A stretch of 64,000 nucleotides of DNA from Apteryx mantelli. Taxonomy: Eukaryota; Chordata; Aves; Apterygiformes; Apterygidae. Below the pieces are notes generated by a model, which ran no database searches, had not been told where the DNA came from, and saw only the letters and a program-made list of their open reading frames with translations. Below, one piece after another: positions 12,630 to 23,700 of the stretch. The stretch covers positions 32,880,583 through 32,944,582 of the forward strand of contig NC_089985.1 of the NCBI RefSeq assembly GCF_036417845.1, in the 5' to 3' direction. Every line of letters starts with the position of its first letter. The first letter of the stretch is position 1. A program made the translations under genes and the position numbers.

Positions 12630-15600
12630 GCTGTTTCTTGCAGAGAACCCTGCAAAATTCATGTGTAGCATCATGGATCTCGTGAGATAAACCTACTCCT
12701 AGGGGCCATATATCGGTTTTGTCCCATCTGGCAAAGCTGTTCACAGCAGTGGATGAGGGGAAATTTTCAAAATGTACATTAAAAGTCCCAGTATGGATGT
12801 TTGTGAATGCCATGGTGAAACCTCCTTTTCCTACAGACAGATCCATAAGAAGTTCTTATACCTTCACACAGTGCCTGCCCACTACCCATTGGGACAGAGA
12901 TCTTGAACTGACTATTTAATGGGAGGCCAAAGTAATGTAGGAACTGGACAACATACTGTCTGCTGAGGCAACTTAATCTAAGCTGCTGGAAACCACCAGC
13001 AACGTGTTTGGCTCTACTGTATAAGCTGATCATTAGATACCATTCTGCATGCCCCTAAATTTCCCTGTCTATCCCAAACAGCTGTTCAGCAGCAGCAAAG
13101 TGACTCCTACCTATCCAGATTCAAGAAGTTTGTCCTGCTGGAGTCAGTCCATCCCAGCTTTCAAGTGCAAAGGAGATGTGAGAGAGGCAGGTTCCCCACA
13201 TTAGTGGACTTTCCAAATAGTGGGATAAAAAAGACTCAAGGAAACAGAGCAGGATTTCCATCTTTCCTGCACCATCGCAAGGGCAGCCTCAGCACTGCAC
13301 TTCAATCACTTTGCATGTCCCGGCGATGCTTCTGGTTCCTCAGGAACCCATGCAATGCCCAACCACACATGTTGCATGCTTCTTTTCCCTCTAGAGGGAA
13401 ACAACACAACTACACAACTGGGATCTTCAGATATGAAAGGTGCTGTACAAGTGATCCATACTAAAAAGGGAGACTGTCAGTTTTCTGTTACATGCTTGTG
13501 CTAGCATAGGGTTTTTTTTAAACCTTACTATCTCTATGTACTGCTAGCAAGATAGTCCACTATAAGGATGTCTGTGAGTTTTAATGAATTTGGAAGTTAC
13601 AGCACAGGAACGGTTTCTTGGGGAGGAAATTGTTGTAACTGCTAGGAACAGAAGTGGGAAGGTGGTTTTCATTTGAGCAGTGCTGTTTTCGAATGCAGCA
13701 TCCCAGCTTCATTACACTGCATTCCTGTTCTACTTAAGTACTTTTCTTCATATCAGAGTGCAGTAATGTTTAGCAGATTCTAAAGTCAACCAAAAAAGAC
13801 TTAAACAAGGTGCTGGGGCAGCTGCTTCCAACACGGAAGAGATGTTAGCTGAGCTTCTACAAGGCCAGTTATGGGTCACAGGAAGAATCCAGGAACTACA
13901 CAAAAATGAGTGTTCAGAAATGAACAAAATCACTAAAACAGCAGAAGTTTGCCACAACATTATAAATTGAGGCCCTCCATAACATTCTCTCCACCTTTAT
14001 GTAGCCACCTAAACCAACACCTCCACCCTGATAGTTTAGCCTGGGGCTGAAACATTCTGTAAATCTCAGCTCTTCCTTCCAGTGCACATTAAGCCTGAAG
14101 AATCCTGGCACTATTAGAAAATTGCATGAGTAAGATCCAAGGGAGAGAGACTGCGACTACACTGCTGGTCCTGGCCTCCAGCCCAAGATGACTACACAGA
14201 GTTGCCCCGAGACAGATGGTTCTTACATATGCTCACCTGACAGCCATGTGAATGGATGGCAAAATACTTACCTCACTCTGTTGTTATGACGTGGCCCAAA
14301 GCAACTGGCAACTGGCCCAGTGGATATAAAATATTAAACAAAGATTAGACAAAGGATAGGTCTGTTGCAGTATGGCGACTCCCAGGTGGTGCAACTTCAT
14401 TAAAATTAATAATAAAATAGCTGCTGGAGGGTTACCCCAATGGCTCTGAAGCATCTCCTTCTAACACGGGCTGAAGTGTCATACAACTTGAAGAATCCTG
14501 AAAAAAAATGGATCTTCTCCCCCCCACCCCAGCCCCCTCCTGCAATGAGTATTGTCCACTGCAGGAGGATGTTAAATGTGCACCAACACTTGCTGAGTGT
14601 GGAGCAGCTCCATACATGAGTGGCCAGCATCCAGACCTTCTAGAAGACAGCAAGAGAAACCTGCAGGCCAAGGGGAAAAGCCTTCCTGCAAGTTTTACAC
14701 CAAAACACATGATCAGGAGAGCAAGTGCCAGATACTTCTAAGGAGCAGCCATGCACAGTTGTGGAGCTGCTGGACGCACTTGGGATCCACTGGGCATCAT
14801 CTGAACAGAGCAATCCCAGTTGTCCTCGTTGCTGCTGAGGAACCTGTGACTGGCCTCAGCAGTGAGCAGGCCTGGATGTGGGGAAGGTTGTGTGGGCTCA
14901 GAATCGGAAGAGACAAGAGACTCTGGAGCAGTCAATGTGTGGCCAGCATTGAGTGACTACAACATAGGCAGTGAGTCCCGCCCTATGGATGTCAGCAGCA
15001 AATGCCATCACCCTGTACCTCAAAGCATCAGGGTAGGGTGCCTCATTGGAGCCAAATGGATTGTCCTCCACTGAGACTTTAAACTGCAAGAAATTTGCAG
15101 GCAGACCATGCTCTTTTTTTATTCCCCCCCCCCCCCAGCCAATGCTACAGGGAGACACTCTCTCAAGTAAGATACTTCATTTGCTCTTGATAAATTTTAT
15201 GTCTGTGCAGACATCCAGTAGTCCCCCACGCACCGCTGGCATTTCAGCTCTGACTCAGGGTCTCTTTTCAGCAGGGAGCTGAATGCCTCACTCTTGCTTC
15301 GAGGTTTTCTTGACACCCATGAGTCATTTGTCCTTCTCTGACCTGCATGAGGGAATCCAGACGATCAGGCTGCACTAGCAAAGTCATCAGCTTCCAGAAG
15401 GGAAAAGCCACATATACATTCACGGGAGAGACTCCTGCCTCTAGTCGTGAACCTCACTCCTAGAATCAGCATATTTCCCCACCCCCAAAAAAGGCGCTCC
15501 ATGAATGGAGACTCCTTGACATTTAGTGTAATTAACCCATTTCATCCCTTTCTAATACCCAGTGGTTTCATGTTCACCTCCCATCACAGACAACATTTTA

Positions 15601-16983
15601 TCCCTTGGTAACCACAGCTCTGCTTTAGCTTCTTTTCTTCCTTCCCACGCATTTTCTTACATCTTACAAGCTCTCACCAAGGGGGGGGATGTCTCAGACC
15701 AGATCACATCATGGTATGGCAAAGGCAGCCCATTTTGCTGACCGAGCCCAAACCCTTGCCATTTTTTACCCCTGTGACTCTAAGACAGGGGCAGTTATGC
15801 TCCACAAAACACTTCCCCCCCACACTCCAAGGGCATTTCCAGATTTTCCGAGATCTGCAGAGTACAACCTCCCTCCCATGCCAGCACTGAATCGGCTCTG
15901 TCTGAACTGACAACTGGTGCCTCAGCCATTTGCTCAGTCCTGAATGATGTGGTGGCTGCAAGGAAGGAAAATAAAATCCCAGCAATAGCATGGCTCCTGT
16001 CCACCAGGAGAATCCAGCAACTTTGCAGAGAGACAGCTGAGTCCCAGGCACCCTGCAGCCAGCCGAGCCAATGAGTCATTCAGGGAGCGGGGGCTAACAA
16101 GAGCTGTACACGTATTTAACCTATCCTAGGGTACTGCCTGCTCTCAAACTGTGCAGGGATGTCTGTTGAAGCTCTGGGGATATTGGGTCCTCATGAGCAC
16201 CCTTCAGCCTCCTGAAAGAAGAAGTTTCACTTGGATATACTCTGTACTTTCTGCTTCATAAACCTCTGTGCTGTACTCAGGCGTAAAACAGTCCAGGCTG
16301 GGAGGCACTGAGACAGATGAGGAACAGGGGAATAGCTCAGTGTCTTGGAGAGAGACAGAAAGACCTTTCTGGCAATGGATGGTCCTACAGGGATCCATCG
16401 CTGCTTCATTACTAGCCCTATAAAAGTGGTAGTAATTCAGCCAAGAGGCCTCAGATATACTAGTAAGAAGCACAGCTCCCTTGCTCCCCACCAGTGAGGC
16501 TGGGACTCTCAGTGGGGACAAAAGCCCTCAAGTGAGTGGTTGAATGTGGGGAAGACCTTGAGGGAAGCAATCCCATGGACGGAGCAGCTGATGCCAGGGA
16601 AGGGGGAACCATGAACACAGAGGTGCCCAAGATTTGTCTTCCCCATTGCATAAGCATTGCAATGGCAAGAATTTGGGGGAAAGAGGGTAAAAATGCTCAG
16701 CCCTTGCATGCAGCCACCCTCTGGGGTGGACGGTGCTTGCAAACATGATTTTTCTCCTTATTCGGACATGAATCCTGAGCAATGTGGGTAACAAATGCTA
16801 CAGGATGTTTTCATTAATGTAACAGAATTTGCTGCACAGCATTTAATGGCTAACAAGGAATCCAGCCAATGGGGAGCTTGTGAACCTGCTTGGCTGTGAT
16901 GATCTCCTGTGTAGACTCTCTGGTGTGTAATAAGCTGGTTGAGCTCATCTGCGGAACACCGTGCAGACATTCATCTAGGTCTT

Positions 16984-17006
16984 CCTCCCTCCCTCCCTCC
17001 CTCCCC
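16984..17006 (+). repeat. (CCCT)n microsatellite
   Basis: About five CCCT units in a row (TCCCTCCCTCCC pattern). Confidence 0.85.
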
Positions 17007-17481
17007 TTCATCTACCACTTCCAGAGTTAATGAAGATGCAGTTGTCATAGCACAATCACACAAGCTTTGTTTCCTTGGGGAAACCAAGTTAAAAAGAAAA
17101 GAAAAAAGAAATAACCTTCTAAATTCTTTTAAAAATTGCTGCCTGAGACAAGCCTATGGCTTGGTCTTTCAGGAACAATCAGTGCTTTCAGCTCCACAGG
17201 AATCTGTGGGAGCTCTATGATGCAGAGAAGGTAAACAGGAAACACTTATTCACTGCTTCTCCCAAAAGTGGGAGGGCTGAAATCTTCAGGCATGTGTTTA
17301 AAAACAAAAAAAATAAACTCTCCTTTTTTATTACATAATGCATAACTACCTGGTGGAAATCATTGCCAGAGGACAATGTGGAGGGCAAAAATATAAGCAG
17401 GCTCCTGTTTATGAGCATTATTTACAGCAAGTCTTGTTAAACCCCAAAAGCTCAGATGCAATTTCTAGTTTAGGAAATAAA

Positions 17482-17657
17482 AGAATCATAGAAATGTTGG
17501 CAAGAACCTCTGTGACCTCTTGTCCAGACTCTCACTCAGAGCAGGACTGTCACCAACACTAGATCAGGGCCAGTGTGGCTGCATCTAGCTGAGTCTGGAA
17601 ACCTCTGAGGGTGATTAGTGCTCCCTCTCTGGGTACCTGTTCACTGAGTGCACCATC
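17482..17657 (-). mobile_element. CR1 LINE, 3'-end half of a split copy
   Basis: Reading on the plus strand, the antisense CR1 3' hallmark AGAATCATAGAAATGTTGGC is followed by AAGAACCTC and the antisense CR1 tail body (CTCTGAGGGTGATTAGTGCTC, CTCTGGGTACCTGTTC pattern). The element therefore points to the minus strand. Its continuation lies beyond the LTR at 18268. It is a 5'-truncated, old, non-coding copy, as most avian CR1s are. Confidence 0.7.
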
Positions 17658-17663
17658 CTGTTA

Positions 17664-18261
17664 TAGGTAAACGCGACAAATTGACAACCACTCGGGCCGG
17701 GTTGCATAAATTCCAATTTATAAAATAATTGAGCAAGTCACAAGTAAGCAAAACAGCGCTGGGCGGCCGGGGAAGTCTCCTGCTCCACCAACGGCGCGTG
17801 CAACCCCCCCCTCACAGTCTCCTTATATGCGATTCCAGTTCCAGGTATACGGGGCACCTCCTGTAACTTCTGCGGTTGCGCCGGCTGTTGCTAGGGGGTC
17901 TTCTTCAGCCCTCTGGTGGTCGTGGGGATGAAGGCTGGAGTCTTCCTCTGCATTGTGTGCCATATTAGGCTATCTAAACTAACATTGCCGCTTCGCTAGC
18001 TCAGCTCAGTTTTCTCAGGCAGGGTACATGCCCCCCACCACAGGCTGTAGGATGTTCCCACAGATGTTCCCAAGGCTGTTTCTCGCTGATGTAACAAGTT
18101 AGTACATACCACAATACAAGATGTTCCCAAGGCTGTTTCTCACTTTGATGCAACAAATTAGCACATATCACAATCCTCTTGGGGAGTGTTTCTTTTCTGT
18201 TGTCCAGTTGACTATCCCAAGTCAGAACTGTGGCCGTTGGCCCCTGTCTCACCATCTGCCA
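17664..18261 (-). mobile_element. Solo LTR of an endogenous retrovirus (ERVK-like), inserted into CR1
   Basis: A 598-bp block interrupts a CR1 copy and is flanked by a perfect 6-bp direct repeat, CTGTTA, at 17658-17663 and 18262-18267. A 6-bp target duplication favours a class II (ERVK/beta-like) element. On the minus strand it starts TGGCAGATGG and has a CATATAAG TATA-like box near 17829-17822 in the expected position. There is no internal region, so it is a solo LTR left after recombination: a fossil. It is younger than the CR1 it sits in. The family name is inferred from structure only. Confidence 0.75.
18063..18176 (-). repeat. Two-copy 57-bp tandem repeat in the upstream part of the LTR
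   Basis: GATGTTCCCAAGGCTGTTTC begins at both 18063 and 18120, and the units are similar through about 57 bp each. A shorter partial copy precedes them at about 18052. Tandem repeats in the U3 part of retroviral LTRs often act as enhancers; here it is a fossil remnant. Confidence 0.75.
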
Positions 18262-18267
18262 CTGTTA

Positions 18268-18375
18268 AGAAGAGGTTGGCTGTTGTCTTTATACCTCACC
18301 TTCAAGTAGCTGCAGACTGCTACCAGATCTCCCCTTAGGCCCTGCTGTTGAGACAGTTTCTCCACAAGTCCCAAA
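18268..18375 (-). mobile_element. CR1 LINE, second half of the split copy
   Basis: After the LTR, the antisense CR1 text resumes: TCACCTTCAAGTAGCTGCAG, then GACTGCTACCAGATCTCCCC, matching the usual CR1 wording for this part of the tail. Similarity fades near 18375. Confidence 0.65.
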
Positions 18376-19200
18376 CTTGCTGATTACCAGAAGCTGGGAG
18401 GGCTCCTATGCTTGGAGTCCAACTAGGCCTCATTCCTCAAGAATGCAGCAGGTTCCTCGTAGAGCTGTGGTCATCTCCTGCCTCTGCACCACACAGCAAT
18501 TTGTGCCTGTGGTTCTTCTTTATATGAGGAGGCTCCAACACAGATCCCAGACCCCAGAAAACAAGCACCTTTGGAAAAAGTAGTGAGCAAAAGTTACCAC
18601 CAAGCATCACTGCAAAAATACCGTCAATGGGATGCCAGTGAAAAGTTAGGAAGGGGGAACACTGACCAGCAATATTAGCCTTTGTCAAGCCCCTTTTTGA
18701 GATGCAGGCTGGGGAGAAACACCAAGAGCTGAAATTCTCTGTACAGCCAGTGGAAAGCAACCGACACAGCTGGCTGTAGCTATATGTTCAGGTATATAAG
18801 CACTTGTATCCTTGATAAGGACTTCCATCAGTCCTTTTTCAGCAGACGCTGAGTAGTGTTCGCATCATGTCCCAGGTCTCTGCTGGTGGAGGCTGAGCCC
18901 CAAGCCAATTTTTAGCAGCTGTTTATAGCCTTCTTTATCAGCAATTGCTGAGCTCTCCATGTGGCACAGAAATCCATCAGTGCTTCAACTCTTGGGGAGG
19001 ATCTACTGTTCAAATTATCCCAAATGACTTTTCATGATGTCTTACTTGCTACAAATGGATGAGGGAAGAATGAAGGACACCAGGTTCATTTGTGTTTCTT
19101 TAATTAGTAACAGACCAAAATGTTTGGACTTTTACAGATTATTTTACACAGAAATTGTTGGAATTATGTATTGGGTGTTTTTGTCTCCATTTTGCTCCTT

Positions 19201-19206
19201 TTTATT
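19201..19206 (-). terminator. Candidate MOB3C polyadenylation signal AATAAA
   Basis: TTTATT on the plus strand reads AATAAA on the minus strand about 1.5 kb past the MOB3C stop. ATTAAA at 19307-19302 is an alternative. I see no obvious GU-rich downstream element, so use of this site is unproven. Confidence 0.35.
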
Positions 19207-19709
19207 TCCATGTAAAAATATACATCTGGTACACAAGATTAAAAAAAATAGATTTTCACAACAAAATAAGTGCTTTGAGCACTAAAAATCCATTTGTGCA
19301 CTTTAATGCTGGCATAATATTTACATTTTCTAGCCAAACCCCCTCCCTTCCAGAAAAGTGGGCAAACCCCTGATTATAAATATTGGCTGTGTGTAGTATA
19401 CGAAACCTTTCCAGAAAAAGGCCAGGAAGCACAAACGTAACAACATTGTGGCTCAGACAATTTGATTTTAACTCCCCAAAATAATAATAAAAAAGACTTC
19501 ACCTCTTGTCAAAAGGAGGATGTCACAGGGAACACAGCAACAGTTAAAAGGCATTGCAAGCATAAGGGGGAGAAATTTTAAGGTGTGATACTAATGCCTT
19601 TCAAGGGAATAATGACACAGATCAGGTAGAGATGTTATGGTTTCTTTCTCAGGCTAGAGAAATCCCAGTCAACAAGGTTTAAGTAGAGCGGATCTTGCCT
19701 TTTTGGAAG

Positions 19710-19766
19710 AACAAGGTAGATCAGATGTCTCTTGAAGTCCCTCCCAGCCTAATTAACTATGATGCA
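19710..19766 (+). mobile_element. CR1-like 3' end fragment
   Basis: GTCTCTTGAAGTCCCTCCCA followed by GCCTAATTAACTATGATG resembles the CR1 3' end in the sense orientation (CTTGAGGTCCCTTCCAACC pattern). It is short and diverged, and lies inside the presumed MOB3C 3' UTR. Confidence 0.5.
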
Positions 19767-20699
19767 CAGTTGGATAAGGGGAAGACAACAATTTCTACAG
19801 CCAGTATCTGCTGTTTTTGAGCCAAGACAACATGTCAGGAAATGCTGTTTGGTTTTTGGCAATAGTTTCTTTCCCTCACTTTGTATCATGATTTCTGAGT
19901 CTGGAAAATACTCAAGTAGACGGGGCTGATCATACTGAAAAGTGGCCTAGTTCACCTCCATCTGTCATGGGGCCATTTAGTCATTAGTCCAAGAAATGTT
20001 AGGTGCATTTTGGAATATCATGATGTCCCCTTTGCAAAGTGTGAACATTTCCTGGGGGGAAAACATGGTCCCTTTGATAAGGCAGGAATTGTTCAGGGCA
20101 GAGGAGACATTCATAGATCAGGGTTAAAAATGGTACATTGGTTATTATCTCATGAAGACAGTTGGGATCAAATGTCACCAACTTTGCAGAGCTGACCTCA
20201 GATGGGACAAACCCAGTCCACGTGGGAATAGTAACAAGCTTTACTCAGTAGCCAAGTTCACACCTGCTCACGGGTGATCTTTGCTACCAGGATCACAGTA
20301 CCCTGTGAGCAGGTATCGCTAACAAAATACTCAGGGATCAATATAACTGAGGACAAAACAAGAGGAAGGGTAGCTGAAAGGATATCACCAGACATAGGGC
20401 TAAGGTCTTAGAGACGAGAATGTGTAAAAGTCAACCAAACTTGCCTTGTTCTCCAGTAGTCAGTGGCTTTCTAAGACAGTAGCCACATGATAGAGACTGG
20501 GATCTATTAAAAAAAATTGTCCAGAGATGTTGAACAAGCTTAGGATTCAGCCCTGGCCTGAAGAGGCTCTCCTGCAATGTTCATAGTTTGGTGTATTGAA
20601 ATGACCAGAGCGAGTCCTTCGGAACAGGTCTCCCACCACAGGGTGTCTTGTCCCACTGCACTCCGAATGAGCTAGCTGAGTTTGCCTGCCGAAATCACT

Positions 20700-20729
20700 T
20701 CAGTGGCAAATGCGTTCTGTCATTTCTTT
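20700..20729 (-). CDS. MOB3C: MOB3C terminal coding exon (KEMTERICH and stop)
   Basis: Thirty coding nucleotides encode Lys-Glu-Met-Thr-Glu-Arg-Ile-Cys-His and TGA, the known C-terminal motif of MOB3C. The exon is preceded by a long minus-strand pyrimidine tract (about 20758-20738) and a GCAG acceptor (AG at 20731-20730). The phase is 0, matching the end of the previous exon 5.7 kb upstream. No open frame of any length marks it, so ORF-based annotation would miss it. The 3' UTR continues towards lower coordinates. Confidence 0.92.
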   Translation of the reverse strand, partial: KEMTERICH

Positions 20730-23700
20730 CTGCATTGAAGGGGGAGAGAGAAGAAAGAAACAGTAAATATGAAAGTTGGATTTGAGTAAAGTGACATATA
20801 AGACGGCTTGGTGGATATCCAAAAACAGCCCAAGGAAGTGACTGTGGGAGTCTCAAGGATAGTTTCACTATTTCCCATGCTAGCCCTCCTGGAACCCCGC
20901 TGCTTGTCTTAGCTGCTTTTTCCTGGGATCCTCCTCGATCTCCATGGCACATGGTCATTTTGGCTGTGTCCTAGCTTTGAAAGCAGTCCAAGGAAAGAGC
21001 AGTGCCTGAAAAGTCAAAAGATCCAGGTCCTGCTCCTGACTCAGCTGTGGAGTAGCCAGACAAGACAGTACAGCTCTCAGAGCCTCTGTCTGCAGCTCCA
21101 GGGAGATGGGAGATTGAGAGCTCCTGCTGGGAGCAGCAGCTCTTGCTCTGTGAGGCAACAACAACTCAACCAAAGGACCTGTGGTTCTGGCAAGGGTTCC
21201 TATGGCCACACTGCAATACAAACAAGTGCTAATAACAGAAGTCCATGGGAAACCTCCTACTAACTGATGCCTCCAGCCTTTGCTGCTGTTTACTTGATGT
21301 TCCTCTCGAGGCAACTATGCCTGCCTGCCCTCTGGTACCCCTAAGATATAAGAAACAGGGCCCTCTAGCCTGATCGACCTCTCCATCAGCTGCTCAGGCC
21401 CACACACTCACAGCCAGAGTCCCCTCCTCTCAGTCACCACTCTTGTCATTTCTCCAAATGCTTCATCTACAAACCTTAGCCCTGAGCTAGGCGCTGGACA
21501 CAGGGAGAAACAAGATGACAACATCAAGTTCTGCTTAGGCTAACAGACTGTTTTCTTTAGCCAGGACTGAGTGTTACAATGCCAGCTACATTAGAAAGGT
21601 GCCCAACTCCAAGCTAGTGGAAGATAACATTTGTCCTCACCTTAAGGAGCTCAACTAATAGCTTCCGAATTGGATACATTGCTGCAGTAAGGAAAATCTT
21701 TGGTTCTCTCTGGCTCATCAGGTTCACAGCTTGTTAATTTGCACATGCCCACAGACAACCTTCCCCCCACCCCAAGAAATGTTTGAACATCTTAAAATGT
21801 ATTCTCAGAATGGATCTGAAGTCTATTGGCCTCCTGCTCTGTGGAAAAAGAAGAATGTGACTCCAAGAAATGCAGGACTAGAAATGTGGGATGACCCTTG
21901 AGTAAACCCATGAAAGGCTCTTTAGTGCTATAATGAAGGGGGCCAGAAGCTGCAATCTCTGCTCTTCAATGCTGAGAGCTTTGTTTTTGAAATCTATCAA
22001 GGGGAGAGTGGCAAAGACAGGGCTTATCTGTAGATGACATATAAAATCACTCAAATGCAGAATGTTGCCATCAAATGAAAAAACAATGCTCATCCACAAA
22101 ATCATTTTGCAAATGGGAAGTGCCTGCAAACATCTCAGAAGGAAAAAGAAGAGGGGATGAGAAGAAGGTGAATGTCCCCTCACAACAGCATTCAGCCCAC
22201 CCCACTACTGCAGCAGGGATGCACCGTGCACAAAAGCAGCCTTGAGTGGGATGGGTTGGGGTGGCCAGCAGATTCCCCAGCCACCTGTGAGCTCTTCAGA
22301 CCAGCCCTGAATGCCCACGGCATTCATCACGCTCTGGAAATCCCCCCAGCTCTGCCTCAGTATGTAACCAGCTGGGCCTCTGCCAGTGCTGCTGCCCAGT
22401 TCTGTGACCTGCCTTTGCCTTCCTCAAGGAAATGAGTGAACGGCTTCTCTCAATGCCCTCATTTCTTGATTTGGTCTTTGTTAAGTGAGTGAATCAATGC
22501 CTGCTCTTAATTCTGTCCAAACAAAGGATCTATCTCATTCTCAGCTCCCAGGATTTCCTACTAAGCAATCACTTTCCAAAGAAGTTTGACAAAAGGGAAA
22601 CTGAGGCAGCAAAGGGAGATTTACCGAAAGGCAGGCTTAGAAACCAAGAATCCCTTCATCTCATGATCCCTTTAATTTTTCTAAGCTATTTGGGCGCAGA
22701 GGACATTTGCTGGCTGAGGAGATGCTGGGTTTTTTTCTCTTACTCCTAAATCCTATAACTGGGGCTTCCCAGTAGAAAGCCTATGCCAGGGAGGCCCCAG
22801 CCATAACAAGGCACCCAGACCTGCTGTCTCACTCAGATTTTCTCATTCTACATGCCCATATGCTTGGCAGCCCACCATAGCCATGTGCAGGGAACAGGCA
22901 CCTCTGCAGGCAGGAATCTCCTCTTTCATGAGATTCATGTGGGCTAACTCTGACCATCTAAATGCTAGGTTAGGTCAGTCATCCAGGCTTCCTTATGAGA
23001 CAATCAAGAGAGACTGACACTCTCAAGGACAATTCATTTCATCTCACCCAAAAGATGGATCACCTTTCCACAAAACCTGAGAACTAGTAAGGACTGGATC
23101 CTGTCATCTTAGCCACCCTAAAATGAAGGAAGATACAACCCACTGTCTGTCTTTGCTTATGTGTCAGACCAGCTGAGGAATCCTTCAGGACTTAAAAACA
23201 TCTAGAATCAGAGAGATAGCTAATGGTGCAGCCCAGAGAGAAGAGGAATGAGCAAAGTGAGTTACTGTCATTTTGCCCTGGACTGGAGAGAGTAATTTGC
23301 CAAAGGAAAGTGGACTGCGGTCAAGTGGAAAGTACTGCAGAGGTTTGATCCTATTATTTGTGCATCCTTACAACTCCTGTTGAAGCACAGCCAAAACAAT
23401 GCAAATGCCACCCCCGAGATCCCCACACATGCTCCACAACACAATAAAGCAGAACCAAGCCAGGCTCCCGGGGCTCATTCACACACCACTGTGATGTTCA
23501 TAAAGAAACTTCCCGTTATTGTCTTAGAGGGAAGAAGAGCAGAGGAAGAGATTGTTGCAGAAAGGTAACCTTTATCCCTTGTCCCTTTTGGTCTTCTGGT
23601 CTTTGACAGCATTTGAGGTAGTAGGTGGAATAAAAGTTAAAAAATTCCCCTATTACACAAGCTTGGCTTATATCCCGTTTCAGCCTGAGAAGCTGTCACA

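Larger units (their letters stand above)
7670..17480. other. Intergenic region between the left CpG island and the MOB3C 3' side
   Basis: No coding exon is recognisable on either strand. It contains a short TG repeat at 10392-10410, a 30-A run at 12596-12625, a 13-C run at 15124-15136 and a CCCT microsatellite at 16984-17006. The small open frames are unrelated to known families as far as I can judge. Confidence 0.6.
19201..20699 (-). other. MOB3C: Probable MOB3C 3' UTR
   Basis: The stretch below the MOB3C stop has no coding content. The first canonical AATAAA on the minus strand downstream of the stop that I could find lies at 19206-19201, with an ATTAAA variant at 19307-19302, giving a UTR of about 1.4-1.5 kb. 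A fragment resembling a plus-strand CR1 3' end lies inside it at 19710-19766. The exact 3' end is an inference. Confidence 0.5.

Noticed and set aside
20700-20958. Open frame running through the MOB3C terminal exon in another frame (ends [13 protein letters not shown])
   Set aside because: It is the shadow frame of the KEMTERICH exon; the true frame is set by the acceptor and by the phase of the previous exon.
22590-22655. GGGAAACTGAGGCAGCAAAG, MIR-core-like words; similar weak hints at 24512-24560 and 27000-27040
   Set aside because: The similarity is limited to a few short words and cannot be told from chance without a repeat-library search.
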